Source of the DNA: Gammaproteobacteria bacterium | GTDB lineage: Bacteria; Pseudomonadota; Gammaproteobacteria; JABDGN01 | NCBI GenBank assembly: GCA_013285995.1 | Contig: JABDGN010000013.1 | Coordinates: 1 to 35,037 of the forward strand | Reading direction: 5' to 3' | Length of the DNA stretch: 35,037 nt | Shown here: piece after piece, positions 32,955 through 35,037 of the stretch | Layout of the letters: every line of letters begins with the position of its first letter | Position numbering within the stretch: position 1 is the stretch's first letter | The notes under the pieces: model-generated | What the model was told of the DNA's origin: nothing | The model's input: the letters and a program-made list of their open reading frames with translations, nothing else | The model's database searches: none | Position numbers and translations under genes: made by a program

Positions 32955-32970
32955 CGTGTGGTGCCACACG
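32955..32970. repeat. 16-bp dyad CGTGTGG-TG-CCACACG
   Basis: The two 7-bp arms are perfectly complementary. It lies 13 bp upstream of the aroG -35 box and could be an operator for it or a weak terminator. Confidence 0.4.
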
Positions 32971-32982
32971 ATAAAATTTCAC

Positions 32983-33012
32983 TTGACAGGTAAACATAGC
33001 TTCCGCTATGCT
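32983..33012 (+). promoter_or_regulatory. Putative promoter of the aromatic amino-acid operon
   Basis: TTGACA (32983-32988) is followed after 18 bp by TATGCT (33007-33012). The -35 is perfect and the -10 matches four of six positions. The transcript would start near 33019, just before the leader peptide ATG. Confidence 0.5.
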
Positions 33013-33019
33013 CAGCTTT

Positions 33020-33091
33020 ATGTACAAAATTCTTACAATTTGCTCCTTCTTTGCTGCTTGTCGATTTAGTAGCTTTGCCTACTATTACTAA
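33020..33091 (+). other. Aromatic-rich leader peptide (attenuation)
   Basis: From ATG at 33020 a 23-residue peptide reads MYKILTICSFFAACRFSSF then AYYY and TAA. It has four Phe and four Tyr, with three Tyr codons in a row just before the stop. This is the composition of attenuation leader peptides, and the genes that follow make Phe and Tyr precursors. An in-frame ATG at 33008 could add four residues. No clear ribosome site is visible, so translation may be leaderless. Confidence 0.55.
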
Positions 33092-33114
33092 AACCCCCAT
33101 TACCTTTATAGTTG

Positions 33115-33152
33115 TTGTGCAGAGTGCTCTGTCGCTAAAGCGCAATTTTATT
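33115..33152 (+). terminator. Putative attenuator terminator before aroG
   Basis: TTGTGC (33115-33120) pairs with GCGCAA (33140-33145), enclosing a small inner hairpin AGAGTGCTCT. The stem is followed at once by TTTTATT. It sits between the leader peptide and aroG. Upstream, TAGTAG/CTACTA around the Tyr codons, and TTTAGTA/TACTAAA, could form competing structures. Confidence 0.45.
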
Positions 33153-33175
33153 AACCAAAAAAATAAAGACTTATC

Positions 33176-34243
33176 ATGAAAACTACCGAAAACCTCCGTA
33201 TTAAAGCTTTAAAACCTTTGATTCCACCGGCTTTATTGCATGCCAATTACCCGATTACCAGCCAAGCTACCGAATTAGTAGCAAAAGCTCGCCACGAAGC
33301 TTCTAACATTATCCATGGCAAAGATGCACGTTTGTTAGTGATAGTGGGGCCGTGCTCGATTCACGATAGCGAAGCCGCTTTAGAATATGCGAAAAAATTA
33401 GCAGCTTGCCGCGAAAAATACCGTGCAGAATTATGTATTGTGATGCGGGTCTATTTTGAAAAGCCACGTACCACTGTTGGATGGAAAGGCTTTATTAATG
33501 ATCCGAATTTAGATGAAAGTTTTAATATCAATTTAGGCTTGTCACGGGCACGGGAATTATTGTTACAAATTAATAACCTGGGGGTCCCAACCGGCACGGA
33601 ATTTTTAGATACGACGATTCCGCAATACATTGCGGATTTAATCAGTTGGGCAGCGATTGGTGCGCGCACTACCGAGAGCCAAATTCATCGCGAATTAAGC
33701 TCGGGGTTGTCGATGCCGATCGGCTTTAAAAATGGTACCAGCGGCAGTTTAGAGATGGCGGTTGATGCGGTGCAAGCGGCACGCCATCCGCACCATTTTT
33801 TGGGGGTGACTCAAGATGGCATCGCTGCCATCGTGAGTACGACTGGTAACAGCGATGCGCATATCATTTTGCGTGGGGGTAAAGCCACCGGTCCTAATTA
33901 TGATGCACAATCGATTACCAAAGCGATTGATGCACTGGTAAAACAAAAACTTTCCACCGGTGTGATGGTGGATTGCAGTCACGGTAATAGTCAAAAAGAT
34001 CATCTCAAACAATTAACGGTAGCCGATAATTTGTGTGAACAAATTAAAGCCGGTAATAAAAATATTATCGGTGTGATGATTGAAAGTCATTTGGTCGGTG
34101 GGCGACAAGATATCGTTGATGGCAAAGCGTTAACGTATGGTCAAAGTGTAACGGATGCTTGTATTGATTGGCAGGATACTTTAACGGCTTTAGAAAAATT
34201 GGCCATGACAGTTAGAGAAGCGCGGGAGGTGCAACATGTCTGA
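33176..34243 (+). CDS. aroG: 3-deoxy-7-phosphoheptulonate (DAHP) synthase, class I
   Basis: This 355-aa class I alpha DAHP synthase condenses phosphoenolpyruvate and erythrose 4-phosphate, the first step of the shikimate pathway. Motifs include VGPCSIHDSEAALEYA, MRVYFEKPRTTVGWKGFINDP, GARTTESQIHRELSSGLSMPIGFKNGTSG, ILRGGKATGPNY, DCSHGNSQKDH and ESHLVGGRQ. These are the AroF/AroG/AroH type; which feedback inhibitor it senses cannot be told from sequence alone. It is preceded by the Phe/Tyr leader and attenuator and overlaps pheA by 8 bp, so both are one operon. Confidence 0.95.
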   Translation: MKTTENLRIKALKPLIPPALLHANYPITSQATELVAKARHEASNIIHGKDARLLVIVGPCSIHDSEAALEYAKKLAACREKYRAELCIVMRVYFEKPRTTVGWKGFINDPNLDESFNINLGLSRARELLLQINNLGVPTGTEFLDTTIPQYIADLISWAAIGARTTESQIHRELSSGLSMPIGFKNGTSGSLEMAVDAVQAARHPHHFLGVTQDGIAAIVSTTGNSDAHIILRGGKATGPNYDAQSITKAIDALVKQKLSTGVMVDCSHGNSQKDHLKQLTVADNLCEQIKAGNKNIIGVMIESHLVGGRQDIVDGKALTYGQSVTDACIDWQDTLTALEKLAMTVREAREVQHV

Positions 34244-35037
34244 TGCACTCGCCGAATGGCGTAAAAAAATCGATGCGATTGATTATCAAATTCACGATTT
34301 GCTAAATGAGCGCGCTAAATTAGCTTTAGAAGTAGGGGCTACAAAATATCAAGAAGATGGACCGCTTGCTAATTTTTACCGGCCCGAACGAGAGGCGCAA
34401 ATTTTGGCGCAAATCAGTGAACATAATCACAATGGAGTATTGAGTGATCATGCTTTGCATAGAATTTTTCGTGACATTATGCGCGAAAGCCGACATTTGC
34501 AACAGCAAACCTATGGTAGCAAAGTCGCGGCGAAAATTGGCGTGCAAGGAATTGCCGGATCCTTTTCCGAAATTGCAGCGCTACAAGTGGTACATGATCG
34601 GAATTTGCAAAATTACCAGCTCGAATATTTAGTCAGCTCGGAAAATGTATTACGGGAAATTGAATTTGGGCAAATTCCATTAGGCGTGGTAGCCGTTTAC
34701 AATACCATCGGTGGATTAGTGGATGAAACCTTATTAGCGCTCGCCAAATATCGCTGTAAAATTAATAATATTATTGCCGTGGAAGTAGTGCAAAATTTAA
34801 TGGTATTGCCGGGTACCCAAGCGCGAGCGGTAACTAGCATTCATTCACACCCACAAGCGATTAAACAATCGATGAAATTTTTGCGCGAACATTTTGCACA
34901 CGCAAAAATTGTAGAAGAAGCCGACACCGCCGGTTCAGCGCAAAAGTTACAGCAGGGTGAATTGCCGCCCACCGCAGCGGTGATTGGTAGCCGTAATTGT
35001 TTGCAACATTATGGCTTGGAAATTTTGCAGGCTGGTA
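34236..35037 (+). CDS. pheA: Bifunctional chorismate mutase/prephenate dehydratase PheA (partial, cut by window end)
   Basis: The frame opens at 34236 and runs through the window end without a stop (267 codons visible). The first about 90 residues are an AroQ chorismate mutase (WRKKIDAIDYQIHDLLNERAKLALEVG, FYRPEREAQIL). Then a prephenate dehydratase domain starts with IGVQGIAGSFSEIAAL, followed by GVVAVYNTIGGLVDETL, SHPQAIKQ and AAVIGSRNCLQHYGLEIL. The usual VENS/T-x-x-G motif is VYNTIGGL here, with Tyr for the Glu; Asn, Thr and Gly are kept. The TRF motif and the regulatory ACT domain would lie beyond the window. It converts chorismate through prephenate to phenylpyruvate. The GGGAGG ribosome site lies inside aroG. 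Confidence 0.88.
   Translation, partial: MSDALAEWRKKIDAIDYQIHDLLNERAKLALEVGATKYQEDGPLANFYRPEREAQILAQISEHNHNGVLSDHALHRIFRDIMRESRHLQQQTYGSKVAAKIGVQGIAGSFSEIAALQVVHDRNLQNYQLEYLVSSENVLREIEFGQIPLGVVAVYNTIGGLVDETLLALAKYRCKINNIIAVEVVQNLMVLPGTQARAVTSIHSHPQAIKQSMKFLREHFAHAKIVEEADTAGSAQKLQQGELPPTAAVIGSRNCLQHYGLEILQAG

Noticed and set aside
32924..33145. 73-codon minus-strand frame upstream of aroG
   Set aside because: No family resemblance or ribosome site; it lies over the promoter and leader of the plus-strand operon.

Overview
The window looks like a chromosomal segment of a moderately AT-rich gammaproteobacterium. The gene families and protein style (BioC/BioY, a DksA with a basic tail, a CsrA-like paralogue, an MFS permease) and the many small palindromic intergenic repeats suggest a relative of the Legionellales/Coxiellaceae. 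That placement is inference. No rRNA, tRNA, integrase or transposase was found. UGA is used as a normal stop in many of the genes.

Layout. 1-6770: tandem repeats, an inositol-monophosphatase-family phosphatase (histidinol-phosphatase-like), then minus-strand genes for biotin (bioC, bioY), a DUF1284 protein and an SDR oxidoreductase, followed by a two-gene acyl-CoA operon (acyl-CoA:carboxylate CoA-transferase and methylmalonyl-CoA decarboxylase). 6768-9521: a membrane-anchored GDSL hydrolase and a recQ gene interrupted by one in-frame UGA at a conserved Trp codon. 9524-18781: a complete type I-C CRISPR-Cas locus on the minus strand, in the order promoter, cas3, cas5c, cas8c (with an internal cas11c start), cas7c, cas4, cas1, cas2, leader and array. 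The array has 13 canonical 37-bp repeats plus one degenerate terminal repeat. 18930-20060: remnants (a truncated SDR and a 47-codon ORF) and a small gene pair containing a DUF2335 membrane protein.

20155-26425 (plus strand): an alpha/beta hydrolase, an HlyD/FUSC export pair preceded by a short uORF and a 27-bp dyad, and a RelE/HigB-type toxin with a HigA-type antitoxin whose stop codon overlaps the purD start. 26555-29452 (minus strand): an HD-domain hydrolase, an isopenicillin-N-synthase-like Fe(II) dioxygenase and a 439-aa protein I do not recognise, probably one operon. 29747-31189 (plus strand): an 85-aa protein that reads as two consecutive CsrA-like units, then an MFS permease. 31186-32840 (minus strand): a nitroreductase and a DksA carrying a histone-H1-like Lys/Ala/Pro tail of about 170 residues. 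32983-35037 (plus strand): an aromatic amino-acid operon (DAHP synthase, then chorismate mutase/prephenate dehydratase, cut by the window end), preceded by what looks like a Phe/Tyr attenuation leader.

The most interesting signals are the two-unit CsrA-like protein, the Phe/Tyr leader peptide and attenuator before aroG-pheA, the UGA in recQ, the toxin-antitoxin pair coupled to purD, the tRNA-like CRISPR spacer, and the unrecognised 439-aa protein with its dioxygenase partner. The CRISPR system itself is a standard I-C type with a longer repeat than usual.
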